This document shows, one piece after another, positions 48,417-56,514 of a stretch of 64,000 nucleotides of DNA. A program made the position numbers and the translations under genes. The number at the start of each line of letters is the position of its first letter. Position 1 is the stretch's first letter. The stretch spans positions 434,001 to 498,000 of the forward strand of contig JAJDEU010000013.1 of the NCBI GenBank assembly GCA_029259635.1. The letters run 5' to 3'. Source of the stretch: Planctomycetota bacterium (GTDB lineage Bacteria > Planctomycetota > UBA1135 > GCA-002686595). The notes beneath the pieces were generated by a model. It was not told the DNA's origin, did not search any database, and saw nothing but the letters and a program-made list of their open reading frames with translations.

Positions 48417-49666
48417 TAAACCGGCGCCTCCTCACGCAAGTGACTGACCGAGGTGAGCGCACTTTGCACACCATCTTCGTGGAAACCGTAGCCCCAGTAG
48501 GCGCCACAGAAGTGCACACCATTCACGCCATCAATTTCCGCGTGACGCGATTGAGCGGTAACGGTTCGGGTCGAGAAGATCGGGTGGTGATAGACGAAAC
48601 TCCGAAGCACTCGGCTCTCGTCGATCTCCGCAGTGCGATTGAGCGTGACGAAGTAGGGCGTGTCACTCGCCAGCTTCTGCAGGTTATTCATCCAGTAGGT
48701 CACTGTCGGAAGCCCTGCACCCCCTTCATCGATGTGGTAGTTCCAGCTGGCCCAGGCACGTTCGCGGCGCGGTAGGAGGCGAGCGTCGGTATGCAGTACG
48801 GCCTCGTTTCGTTGAAACTCGAAAGCTCCCAGGATCTCGCGCTCGAGCGGACTCGCATCGCTCAGCATGCGCAGACTCGTGTCCGCGTGAGTGGCGAGTA
48901 CGACTCGGTCGAAGAAGCTCTCCTCGCCTTGTTCGGTACAAACCCGGACCCCGCGCGCGGTGCGCTCCACATGGACGACCGGCGTACGCAAATGAACGCG
49001 ATCGACAAAGGGCTCAACCAATCGCTTGACGTACTCGCGCGATCCGCCCTCGACGACCAACCACTGCGGCCGGTCCTCGACACGCAGGAAACCGTGGTTG
49101 TGAAAGAACTGCACGAGGAAGCGCATGGGGAACGCGCGCATCGTCTCCGCCGTGGAAGACCAGACGGCGGCGCCCATAGGGATCAGGTGCTTCTCAATGA
49201 AGAGCCGCGAATAGCCCCCGCGCTCGAGATACTCCCCCAAGGTCGTTGGATCGTCGGGGCGCTTCAGCACATCCGGCGCCTCGCGATAGAAGCGCATGAT
49301 GTCCTTGACCATGCGCCAGAAAGCCGGCCGCAGGAGGTTCGAGCGCTGCGCGAACAGACCATTGAAGCTGGTGCCGTTGTACTCCAGGCCGGTCGATTCG
49401 CATCGGACGGAGAAGCTCATATCGCTCTCCTGCCAGGGCACTCCAAGTTCGCGAAGCAACGCGCAGAAGTGCGGGTACGTGGACTCATTGAATACGATAA
49501 AACCCGTGTCGACGGCCAGCCTTCCCGATTCAGTTTCCACGTCTACGGTGTTCGTATGACCACCGATCCAGTCTCCGGCCTCGAACACCGTTACGTCATG
49601 TTCCCGGTTGAGTTCGCGAGCGGCAACGAGCCCTGAGATTCCGGTTCCAACAACGCAGACCTTCAT
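48416..49666 (-). CDS. FAD-dependent amine-oxidase-like oxidoreductase
   Basis: The 416-residue protein is a flavin amine oxidase/protoporphyrinogen oxidase-like enzyme. It has the dinucleotide-binding VCVVGTGISGLVAARELN (residues 3-20), the FEAGDWIGGHTNTV and AVDTGFIVFNESTYP segments, WSSTAETMRAFPMRFL, and a C-terminal FAD motif HFCGAYWGYGFHEDGVQSAL. Homologous genes with this CFA/DUF1365 neighbourhood include the one controlled by sigma-E/ChrR in Rhodobacter sphaeroides and have been linked to unusual fatty acids. The specific oxidation here is an inference. It overlaps the desaturase by ATGA. Confidence 0.85.
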   Translation of the reverse strand: MKVCVVGTGISGLVAARELNREHDVTVFEAGDWIGGHTNTVDVETESGRLAVDTGFIVFNESTYPHFCALLRELGVPWQESDMSFSVRCESTGLEYNGTSFNGLFAQRSNLLRPAFWRMVKDIMRFYREAPDVLKRPDDPTTLGEYLERGGYSRLFIEKHLIPMGAAVWSSTAETMRAFPMRFLVQFFHNHGFLRVEDRPQWLVVEGGSREYVKRLVEPFVDRVHLRTPVVHVERTARGVRVCTEQGEESFFDRVVLATHADTSLRMLSDASPLEREILGAFEFQRNEAVLHTDARLLPRRERAWASWNYHIDEGGAGLPTVTYWMNNLQKLASDTPYFVTLNRTAEIDESRVLRSFVYHHPIFSTRTVTAQSRHAEIDGVNGVHFCGAYWGYGFHEDGVQSALTSVSHLREEAPV

Positions 49667-50610
49667 ACTTGCCTGCCCTCATCGACGATGCGAGCGGGTA
49701 CCGGCTTCAGTTGCCACACCAGTCCGAATAGCGAGAGAACGCGCAAGATGTAGTAGGAGAGATCAAACTCCCACCAGCGAAATCCTTGGCGAGCCGAGCT
49801 CTGATAGCGGTGATGATTGTTGTGCCAACCTTCGCCGAAGGTGAAGAGCGCCAGGATTGGATTGTTGCGACTGTCGTCCCCGGTCTCGTAGCGCTTGGAG
49901 CCCATCCGATGCGCAACCGAGTTGATGGAGAAAGTCACGTGGTAGGTGACGATGGTCGAGATGCAGAAGCCCCAGACCACGAGTTGCGCGCCGCTCGTTT
50001 GCAATCCGGCGCCTGCAGCCAGTTCGCCCAGAAGATAGAACCCACCGAGTGAGAGCAGGGGCACGATGACGTCGAAGCGATCGAGAAAGCGCAGCTCCGG
50101 GAATCGCATCAGGTCCCGCACCAACTCAAGGCGCGGCCGGAAATTAGCTCGACAAAGAATCCACCCGACGTGGCTCCACCAGAAGCCGTCGCGGGTCGGC
50201 GAGTGGACGTCACCCGCCCCGTCGGAATGCCGGTGATGCGCACGGTGGTGCGAGGCCCACCAGATGGGTCCGCGCTGAATAGCGCTCGACCCCACCACCG
50301 CGAAGGTGAACTGCATCCAGCGCGAAGTCTGAAAGGAGCGGTGCGAGAAGTAGCGGTGATAGAATGCCGTGATGGCGAACATTCGAACCGCGTAGGCAGC
50401 GCATGCCACCGCGACGGCTGTCCAGCTCCACCCCACCGCGAGAACAAGAAGGCAACTCAGGTGCAAGATGACGAACGGAACAACGCGCAGCCAGTCGATC
50501 TCGTGGGGATCACGCAGCGAATCTCGCTCGTCCTCCGCCCACGAATCGAGCCAGCGCACGAGGCTCTTCCACACACCCAAGCTCGGTGTGGCGCTCGCAT
50601 CGGCCTTCAT
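49663..50610 (-). CDS. Membrane acyl desaturase
   Basis: The 315-residue integral membrane di-iron enzyme is read from ATG 50610, overlapping the CFA-like stop as ATGA. The three histidine boxes are HRYFSHRSF (H-x4-H), SHHRAHHRHSD (H-x2-H-H) and EGWHNNHHRYQ (H-N-x-H-H), as in acyl-CoA delta-9 desaturases. Hydrophobic helices flank them (VPFVILHLSCLLVLAVGWSW, ITAFYHRYF). It uses oxygen to introduce a cis double bond, supplying substrate for the two CFA-like methyltransferases and/or the FAD enzyme. Oxygen dependence contrasts with the anaerobic aromatic pathway 30 kb away. Confidence 0.88.
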   Translation of the reverse strand: MKADASATPSLGVWKSLVRWLDSWAEDERDSLRDPHEIDWLRVVPFVILHLSCLLVLAVGWSWTAVAVACAAYAVRMFAITAFYHRYFSHRSFQTSRWMQFTFAVVGSSAIQRGPIWWASHHRAHHRHSDGAGDVHSPTRDGFWWSHVGWILCRANFRPRLELVRDLMRFPELRFLDRFDVIVPLLSLGGFYLLGELAAGAGLQTSGAQLVVWGFCISTIVTYHVTFSINSVAHRMGSKRYETGDDSRNNPILALFTFGEGWHNNHHRYQSSARQGFRWWEFDLSYYILRVLSLFGLVWQLKPVPARIVDEGRQV

Positions 50611-51653
50611 TTGTCCAACCGACGGACTGGCCGAAGCCGCATGTGAGACACAAACCACTCTTGTCCATCTGCGTAGTTGAACAGCTCGGCGCAGGAGAGG
50701 AAGAACACGCGCCAGCGGTGGTACCAACGGTTCGCTTCCTCCGCACCGTAAGTCTTGGCGAAGATCTCAAGCACCTCGGACCGGTGCCCTTCGAGGTTAC
50801 GCAACCAATCCTCGGAAGTGCGTGCGTAGTGCGTACCCGGAACGACCCAGCGCTCTTCGACCTCCAATGGGATGTCGAGCCAATCGACCAAGTCGGGGCA
50901 AGGCATCATGCCTCCGGTGAAGAAGTGCTCGCTCATCCAGTCCGAGTCGTCCTGCACTTCGAACGGATAGGCATAGCGCTGATGCGCGAACACGTGCAGG
51001 AACAACCGACCGTCCGGCTGCATCCATCCACTCACGCGCGTAAGCAGTTCCTCCCAGTTGCGCATGTGCTCGAACATTTCGACCGAGACCACGCGATCAA
51101 AGCGTCGCTCGGCCTGGAACTCGTTCATGTCGCAGGTCACGACCTCGACGTTCCGCAGCCCGCGCGCGGCCGCCGTTGCCAGGATGTGTCGCCGCTGAGG
51201 TGCGGAGTTGGAGATGGCCACGATGCGGCTCGCCGGATAATGCTCTGCGATCCAGAGAGTCAGCGAGCCCCAGCCACAACCGAGCTCGAGTACGTCCTGT
51301 CCGTCGACGAGTGCAGCGCGTTCCCCGGTGAGGGCGAGCATGGCTTCCTCGGCTTCGTCGAGTGTCGCCACAGAGTCCGGATAGAACCCACTGCTGTACT
51401 TCAGGCGACGGCCGAGCGCGTGCTCGAAGAATTCCGGCGGCACTTCGTAGTGCTGTTCATTGGCCTTCTCCGGAACTGGCGCGACATCGCTCTCGCGCAT
51501 GCGTTCGATCCAACGCGCTAGGGCTTGTTCGCGGTCGGGCTCGAAGATCGAGCGCTGTTCCCGCAATCGTTCATCGAGTAAGCGGCGGATGCCGCGACGC
51601 AAGAGTGGTTTGGGCACGTAGCCGCGTTCGACCAGACGAAGAGCTGTTTTCAT
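50607..51653 (-). CDS. Second cyclopropane-synthase-like SAM methyltransferase
   Basis: The 348-residue protein is a CFA-family methyltransferase without the long N-terminal lipid domain of the other copy. It has NEQHYEVPPEFFEHALGRRL, KYSSGFYPD, SAM motif VLELGCGWGSLTLWIAEHYP and VSVEMFEHMRNWEELL, then FAHQRYAYPFEVQDDSDWMS. Shorter relatives in such gene clusters have been described as methylases that add a methyl branch to an unsaturated fatty acid, an early step in 11-methyl or furan fatty acid formation (UfaM-type). Which of these it does cannot be decided from sequence. ATGA overlap to both neighbours. Confidence 0.82.
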   Translation of the reverse strand: MKTALRLVERGYVPKPLLRRGIRRLLDERLREQRSIFEPDREQALARWIERMRESDVAPVPEKANEQHYEVPPEFFEHALGRRLKYSSGFYPDSVATLDEAEEAMLALTGERAALVDGQDVLELGCGWGSLTLWIAEHYPASRIVAISNSAPQRRHILATAAARGLRNVEVVTCDMNEFQAERRFDRVVSVEMFEHMRNWEELLTRVSGWMQPDGRLFLHVFAHQRYAYPFEVQDDSDWMSEHFFTGGMMPCPDLVDWLDIPLEVEERWVVPGTHYARTSEDWLRNLEGHRSEVLEIFAKTYGAEEANRWYHRWRVFFLSCAELFNYADGQEWFVSHMRLRPVRRLDK

Positions 51654-52471
51654 GAGGTTCTTGGCTGCCCTGCAGCGCTCCTGGAAGGGCCCGGAAAGAA
51701 GGCGTTAGTCGTGCGTTGATAGTCGCGGTAGTCATCGCCGCGACTGCGAAGAGACTGCTCCTCGGTCGGGGGAATGCCGGTCACCTTCAGCACGAGGAAG
51801 AGCATCAGCGCCGGGGCAAGCCACAAGCTCCAACCCCAGGCCAGGCCGAGCCCCAGCACGGGGAACACCAGCCAGTTCAGCCACTCGAAGAAGTAGTTGG
51901 GGTGCCGCGAAAAAGCCCAGAGCCCCGTGCGGCAAGTGCGTCCCCGGTTCGCGGGGTTCCTTCGCCAGGCATGGAGTTGGCGGTCCGCGAGGCTCTCGCC
52001 ACCCAGCGCGACGAGCCACACCAGAACGGCGAGTCCGTCCTGCACGCGCCAACCAGTCTCGGTCGCTGCGCACAACACGAGATACGTGAGCGAGAGTAAG
52101 ACGGCCAACACGGCTTGCGCCTGAAAGAACCAAAAAGTCCAAGACTCAAAGTTCTCGGCCCAGCGCTCACGCAGAATTGCATAGCGGCCGTCCTCCGCCT
52201 CGCTCGTCACCCGGCGGAACAGGTGCCAGGTCAACCGCGCGGACCACAGCCCGGCGAGAACGGCGACCAGTGTTCGTCGTGGACCCCAGCCGTCGGCAAA
52301 TACGGCGTAGCCGACAGCCATGAGCCCCAGGCTGCCCGCCCAAATCAGGTCGACGATTCCGGCGTTCTTCGTAAAACGCTGGCGTCGCCAGGCCAGGGCC
52401 ATGAGGAGAACCATAGCGACGAACGCGATCAGCGGAAGGATCGGAGTGGGGAGCACTTGATTGGGAAACAC
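51650..52471 (-). CDS. DUF1295 (steroid 5-alpha-reductase-like) membrane protein
   Basis: The 273-residue protein is given a GTG start at 52471 because the upstream ATG (52561) would overlap the divergent hydrolase gene. Seven hydrophobic segments are visible (for example IAFVAMVLLMALAWRRQR, VLAGLWSARLTWHLFRRV). The C-terminal family motif is FSRHPNYFFEWLNWLVFP, followed by ILKVTGIPPTEEQSL-like text. DUF1295 proteins resemble 3-oxo-5-alpha-steroid 4-dehydrogenase and isoprenylcysteine methyltransferase and often sit in CFA loci. It is the first gene of the seven-gene lipid run and overlaps the CFA-like gene by ATGA. Confidence 0.8.
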   Translation of the reverse strand: MFPNQVLPTPILPLIAFVAMVLLMALAWRRQRFTKNAGIVDLIWAGSLGLMAVGYAVFADGWGPRRTLVAVLAGLWSARLTWHLFRRVTSEAEDGRYAILRERWAENFESWTFWFFQAQAVLAVLLSLTYLVLCAATETGWRVQDGLAVLVWLVALGGESLADRQLHAWRRNPANRGRTCRTGLWAFSRHPNYFFEWLNWLVFPVLGLGLAWGWSLWLAPALMLFLVLKVTGIPPTEEQSLRSRGDDYRDYQRTTNAFFPGPSRSAAGQPRTS

Positions 52472-52540
52472 GTAGTCGGGTTCGTGGAAAGTCCCGCTCC
52501 GGATGCATCCAGATCGGATCACCCACCGAAATGACTGAAA

Positions 52541-54175
52541 ATGACCACCACCACGCAACACCGCCGTCCTCTGACCCGCCGACTGGGAATTGTCCTGGCC
52601 GCGCTAGCTTGCGGGACCGCCGTGCTCCTCTTGGTTGCCTGCAGCTCCTTGCCCAAAGCTGAGCTCGAGCAGAGCCTGCGCGCGCTCGAGAAGAATGCGA
52701 CCCTGGGCGAACTGGAGCGCCTGACCTTTACCGCCGACTTGGGGGACGGCCCGCAAGAACTGGAGCTGGTCTACCATCACACAAGGGCGACAGATCCCGT
52801 GGACACCGTGCCGATCGTGCTCATCCACAGCACGCCCTCGACGCTCTTCTCTTGGACAGAGTTAATCCGGGGCACGCCCGCGGACGCACAGCAGAAGGGA
52901 TTCGAAGGACTTGGATCCAAGCGGGACGTCTATGCGCTCGAGGTCATCGGCCACGGCATGGCTCCGGGTGACGCGTCCCCCACCAGCTTCGAGCGCTGTG
53001 CACGCTTCGTCACGGCAGCCCTGCGCGCGCTGCAGCTTGAACGCGTACACCTCGTGGGCTCCTCCTACGGTGGCGAATTTGCCTGGCGGGCTGCACTCAA
53101 CGAACCCGAGCTGATCGCCAGCCTGACCGTGATCGACTCTTCCGGTATCCGTCGCCGCGAAGAAGACTGGCTGCCGGAAGAAATCGTCATGCGAGACAAC
53201 TCGCTGGCCAAGTTCGGTTGGATGCTCAACTCGCGTGAACGCATCGAAACGGCGCTTGCTCCTCACTTTCGCGAGCTCCCACCTGACCGCGTGGAAGAGT
53301 TCTTCCTGGTCTGTGAAAACGCGGAGAATTGGAAAGCCATGATCGACTTGGTGCGAGACGAGAACGGCCAGCGCGAGGGCGAGCTAGGCGACCTTCAGCC
53401 GCCGACTCTCGTTCTCTGGGGTGCAGAGGACATCGCCTATCCGCTCGAGGTTTACGGTCAGAAGTTCGCAAGCGCGATCCGGGGCGCGGAGCTCGTCGCA
53501 CTTCCAAACTGCGGGCACTACCCACACGAGGAGCGCCCCGCAGAGGTTGTGCGCGTCCTGTCGCGCTTCTTCGACTCCCAGGTCACGGAAACAAGTGAGA
53601 ACAGCGTCGAATCCCCCCTAGACCCGCCTACTTTGAGCCCCATGACAGCAACTCCTCCCACGCAACTCGTGATCGACTTCTCCAGCGAAACCGAGCTGGC
53701 TCAGTGGTCCGCAGTCGACGACGTCGTGATGGGCGGCGTCTCTTCCAGCGAGTTGCTCGCTACAGCGTCTGAGACCGCGCTCTTCACCGGGAATCTCTCC
53801 CTCGATTCCGGGGGAGGCTTCGCGTCCGTGCGCTCCAGAAACACTTCCTATGACCTCGTGGGTGCAGCGGAGCTTGCCCTACGCGTCCGTGGCGATGGCA
53901 AGCGTTATCAACTGCGCTTACGCACGACCAAGGCCTTCGACGGAATCTCGTACCTCGCTTCGTTCGAGACGACGTCCGACACGTGGACCGAACTCACGTT
54001 CACTCCTGACGACTTCGTCGCCTCGTGGCGCGGCCGAACGGTGGAGAGCGCGCCAGCTCTCGCACTCGAAGACGTGCGAAGTTTCGGGTTCCTTATCGCA
54101 GACCTGCAAGCTGGAGCGTTTGCACTCGAGATCGCGTGGATCGCGAAGCGCAGCGCCTCGCTTACTCAGCGGTAG
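52541..54175 (+). CDS. Alpha/beta hydrolase lipoprotein fused to a CIA30-type domain
   Basis: The 544-residue protein has a lipoprotein signal (VLAALACGTAVLLLVACSS; Cys near residue 30). The first domain is an alpha/beta hydrolase with IVLIHSTPSTLFSWTELI (oxyanion region), nucleophile elbow HLVGSSYGGEFAW (Ser), LWGAEDIAYPLEVYG (Asp) and ALPNCGHYPHEE (His), giving a complete triad. The second domain (about residues 375-535) reads IDFSSETELAQWSAVDDVVMGGVSSSE and IAWIAKR, the pattern of CIA30/NDUFAF1-like domains, which bind carbohydrate-like or complex-I assembly partners. It is divergent from the lipid operon and probably cleaves an ester in the periplasm. Confidence 0.8.
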   Translation: MTTTTQHRRPLTRRLGIVLAALACGTAVLLLVACSSLPKAELEQSLRALEKNATLGELERLTFTADLGDGPQELELVYHHTRATDPVDTVPIVLIHSTPSTLFSWTELIRGTPADAQQKGFEGLGSKRDVYALEVIGHGMAPGDASPTSFERCARFVTAALRALQLERVHLVGSSYGGEFAWRAALNEPELIASLTVIDSSGIRRREEDWLPEEIVMRDNSLAKFGWMLNSRERIETALAPHFRELPPDRVEEFFLVCENAENWKAMIDLVRDENGQREGELGDLQPPTLVLWGAEDIAYPLEVYGQKFASAIRGAELVALPNCGHYPHEERPAEVVRVLSRFFDSQVTETSENSVESPLDPPTLSPMTATPPTQLVIDFSSETELAQWSAVDDVVMGGVSSSELLATASETALFTGNLSLDSGGGFASVRSRNTSYDLVGAAELALRVRGDGKRYQLRLRTTKAFDGISYLASFETTSDTWTELTFTPDDFVASWRGRTVESAPALALEDVRSFGFLIADLQAGAFALEIAWIAKRSASLTQR

Positions 54176-54755
54176 GCTGAGCGAGCCGAGCGGCGAACTC
54201 ACCGAGCTCGAGCAGCTTGCCTGCGGAAAAGCCGCGGTCGTGGAACCAGCGAATGCGCCCTTCTGAGTCGAGCAGGAGCACGCGGATATTTCGCGGGCTC
54301 TCGTTGCCGGTGAACTCGACGATGCGCTCGGCATCGCCTCCATAAACGGTCGCGACCGATTGCCAGTCCTCGCTGGGAATCCCATTTCGCATTCCATCAT
54401 CGATGGTGTCGCCGATCAGCCGCGGGAAGAGTCCCGGGATCGTGGGAACTTCGAGAATTCGAACCGGCGGCGTTGCCTGAAGCAGCCCGATCAACCATCG
54501 GTCTGCGTCGAACTGCGCCTCTTGAACGAAGCCCAGGAGCAGAACGGTCGGCTCGTTCAGCGGAAGAGCCAACGTCTTGCCCTCAAGTGTCTCCCCCGTG
54601 ACTGTGGGAAAGAGCTCTCCGACGAGCTCTCGGTTCTCGATGGTGGAACTGCAAGAGCTCACCAGGAGTGAGGCGAACGCGAGCAACCCGAACCAGCGGG
54701 GCAAACCGCGGGCTTCGCTGGCACACGTCTCTGATTTGGAGTTAGCGCTCTTCAT
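54162..54755 (-). CDS. Thioredoxin-fold-like lipoprotein (ATP10-like form)
   Basis: The 197-residue protein is read from ATG 54755. Its signal has a lipobox (FASLLVSSCSS). The mature part includes ELFPTVTGETLEGKTLALP, VLLLGFVQEAQFDADRW and IRVLLLDSEGRIRWFHDRGF, a pattern reminiscent of thioredoxin-like or ATP10-like proteins, but no CxxC is seen. Function unknown. Its 3' end overlaps the 3' end of the hydrolase-CIA30 gene by 14 bases (convergent). Confidence 0.55.
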   Translation of the reverse strand: MKSANSKSETCASEARGLPRWFGLLAFASLLVSSCSSTIENRELVGELFPTVTGETLEGKTLALPLNEPTVLLLGFVQEAQFDADRWLIGLLQATPPVRILEVPTIPGLFPRLIGDTIDDGMRNGIPSEDWQSVATVYGGDAERIVEFTGNESPRNIRVLLLDSEGRIRWFHDRGFSAGKLLELGEFAARLAQPTAE

Positions 54756-54783
54756 GATTTGTCGGGGGCTCATATCGATACTT

Positions 54784-54815
54784 GGAGCTGGGAGCTGGGA
54801 GCTGGGAGCTGGGAG
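54784..54815. repeat. Tandem heptanucleotide repeat (GGAGCTG), 4.6 copies
   Basis: GGAGCTG is repeated from 54784 to 54815 with no mismatches. It fills most of the 61-base gap between the lipoprotein start (54755, minus) and the SRPBCC stop. Because it sits where the promoter or 5' leader of the lipoprotein should be, changes in copy number could affect expression. Confidence 0.85.
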
Positions 54816-54816
54816 T

Positions 54817-55338
54817 TCAAACGCAGCTTGAGGCTGGTTTCGGGAGGTGGCGTCGAGGGGCTTTTCGCTCGTCGTCCGGTAGAAGTTTCGCGAGGGTTTC
54901 TCGCCGGTGATCGAAGATGCGTCTCAGGTCTCGGCGAACGAAGAGCTTGTTAACCAGAGCTCCTCCCAGAACCGAGTACTCGACTCGATCGCTGACAACG
55001 ACCCCTTCTTCGGTCTCCCGGAAGGAGTGCTGGTGGACCCATGACCGGTAAGGGCCGCGCAACTGTTCGTCGACGAATTCGAAGGGTGGTTGCCAGGAAG
55101 AGATCAGGCTTCTCCATCGAATCGGAAGTCCGTGGACTCGCAGCCGGTAGTCAATCGTCGTGCCTGCCTGCATGTGCGGAGTGGAGCTCCCCAAGACGCG
55201 AAAACGCAACCAGGTGGGAGTGAGCGCTTCAAGGTTCTGAGGATCGGAAAAGAATCCAAAGACCTCGTCCAAGCTCCGTCGAACCAACTGCTCGCGCTCA
55301 AGAGTGAAGACGGGCTTTCGGCTGAGGACGCTGATCAT
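54817..55338 (-). CDS. SRPBCC-fold protein
   Basis: The 173-residue protein has the START/SRPBCC pattern: LVRRSLDEVFGFFSDPQNLEALTPTW, MQAGTTIDYRLRVHGLPIRW and FRETEEGVVVSDRVEYSVLGG followed by VRRDLRRIFDHRRETLAKLL. Such proteins bind hydrophobic ligands. It overlaps the following TIGR01777 gene by ATGA, the usual pairing of these two families in light-response or cell-envelope loci. No catalytic residue is assigned. Confidence 0.82.
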   Translation of the reverse strand: MISVLSRKPVFTLEREQLVRRSLDEVFGFFSDPQNLEALTPTWLRFRVLGSSTPHMQAGTTIDYRLRVHGLPIRWRSLISSWQPPFEFVDEQLRGPYRSWVHQHSFRETEEGVVVSDRVEYSVLGGALVNKLFVRRDLRRIFDHRRETLAKLLPDDERKAPRRHLPKPASSCV

Positions 55339-56294
55339 CGCGCACTTCCGATCGCCGCGCGAAGTGCGCCTTCGAGGCCTGGCTCTTGGAAACTAAAGCC
55401 CTTATCCAAGAGCTCCTTGGGAGTGACGCGAAGACTCGCGAGCAGCAGCTCGTCAGCCATGCGCCCGAACGCCACTCGAGCAGCGAAGGCTGGCATAGGC
55501 GCAAGGGTCGGTCTGCTGAGCACCTTGCCCAAGGTTCGCGTGAACTCACGGTTGGTCACCGGATGAGGGGCGGTCGCATTGACCGGCCCCGCGAACTGAC
55601 TGTCATCCATAACCTTGCATATGACGGAGACAAGATCCTCCAAGAGAATCCAGCTCATGTACTGCTTGCCGTCACCGATGCGTCCTCCGAGCCCCAACCT
55701 AAAGGGGAGCAGCATCTTCTGAAGCGCGCCGCCTGCACTCGCGAGAACGACTCCGATTCGCAACTGGACGACTCGAATGCCGGCCTCCTCAGCCGCCGCG
55801 GTGGCGCTCTCCCACTCCTCGCAAACCTCGGCGAGGAAGCTGGACCCGGCCGGACTCTGCTCGGTTAAAACCCCATCCCCGCCGTCTCCGTAGAAGCCGA
55901 TTGCCGACGCGGCAACGAGCACGGAGGGAGGATTCACGAGGCGCGCCAAGCTCTCCGAGAGGAGCTTCGTTCCGCGAACTCGGCTCTCGCGAATGGCCTC
56001 CATCTTCTTCTTCGACCAGCGTCCGTCCGCGATGCTCTCGCCCGCCAAATGAACGACCGCTTTCGCAGCGATGGCGGACTCGTCAATCGTTCCGGCTCGG
56101 GGATCCCAGCGGACTTCGCCTTCGGAGGCGGCAGATCGGACCAGCCTGCTCGTTACTTGGCCGTATCCAGCCAGCCGGTGAAGTAGGGCTTGCCCCACGA
56201 GTCCGCTGGCGCCGCTGACGAGAACCGTCCTGGCATCCATCCTGTCTTGCATCGGCTGGTCGATTCTCTTGGCTTCTTGGTTCTTGCTGATCAT
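55335..56294 (-). CDS. TIGR01777-family NAD-dependent epimerase
   Basis: The 319-residue extended SDR has TVLVSGASGLVGQALLHRLAGYG (about residues 23-46), VVHLAGESIADGRWS, VAASAIGFYGDGGDGVLTEQ, ALQKMLLPFRLGLGGRIGDG and MSWILLEDLVSVI, all characteristic of the TIGR01777 (YfcH/SulA-like) family. The substrate is unknown. The start could be ATG 56294, 56252 or 56237. It runs toward and is coupled to the SRPBCC gene, and starts 221 bases from the divergent fasciclin gene start. Confidence 0.85.
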   Translation of the reverse strand: MISKNQEAKRIDQPMQDRMDARTVLVSGASGLVGQALLHRLAGYGQVTSRLVRSAASEGEVRWDPRAGTIDESAIAAKAVVHLAGESIADGRWSKKKMEAIRESRVRGTKLLSESLARLVNPPSVLVAASAIGFYGDGGDGVLTEQSPAGSSFLAEVCEEWESATAAAEEAGIRVVQLRIGVVLASAGGALQKMLLPFRLGLGGRIGDGKQYMSWILLEDLVSVICKVMDDSQFAGPVNATAPHPVTNREFTRTLGKVLSRPTLAPMPAFAARVAFGRMADELLLASLRVTPKELLDKGFSFQEPGLEGALRAAIGSAR

Positions 56295-56514
56295 GGGGGT
56301 GACTCTTTGTCAGAGATGTCTTCGCCGAGTCACCGGCTCTGGATTCGCCTTTCTCAATTCTTATGCGCCCGGGGCCCGCTTTAGAGGGAGAGGGATCCGG
56401 GGAGAGCTCCTTGCCGAAAGTTTCCATTGGCGTGCATCCGTTCGGAGACTGCCCGCGAACAGAGGCTCAGTAACCAAAACTCAATCAACCGAAACTCAAA
56501 TCCAACCCATTCTC

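Noticed and set aside
52516..52521. TGATCC (minus strand) upstream of the DUF1295 gene as a sigma-E/ChrR-type -35 box
   Set aside because: No matching -10 element at the expected spacing was found, so a sigma-E promoter is not claimed.
54784..54815. CRISPR-like array
   Set aside because: Seven-base units without spacers; no cas genes anywhere in the window.
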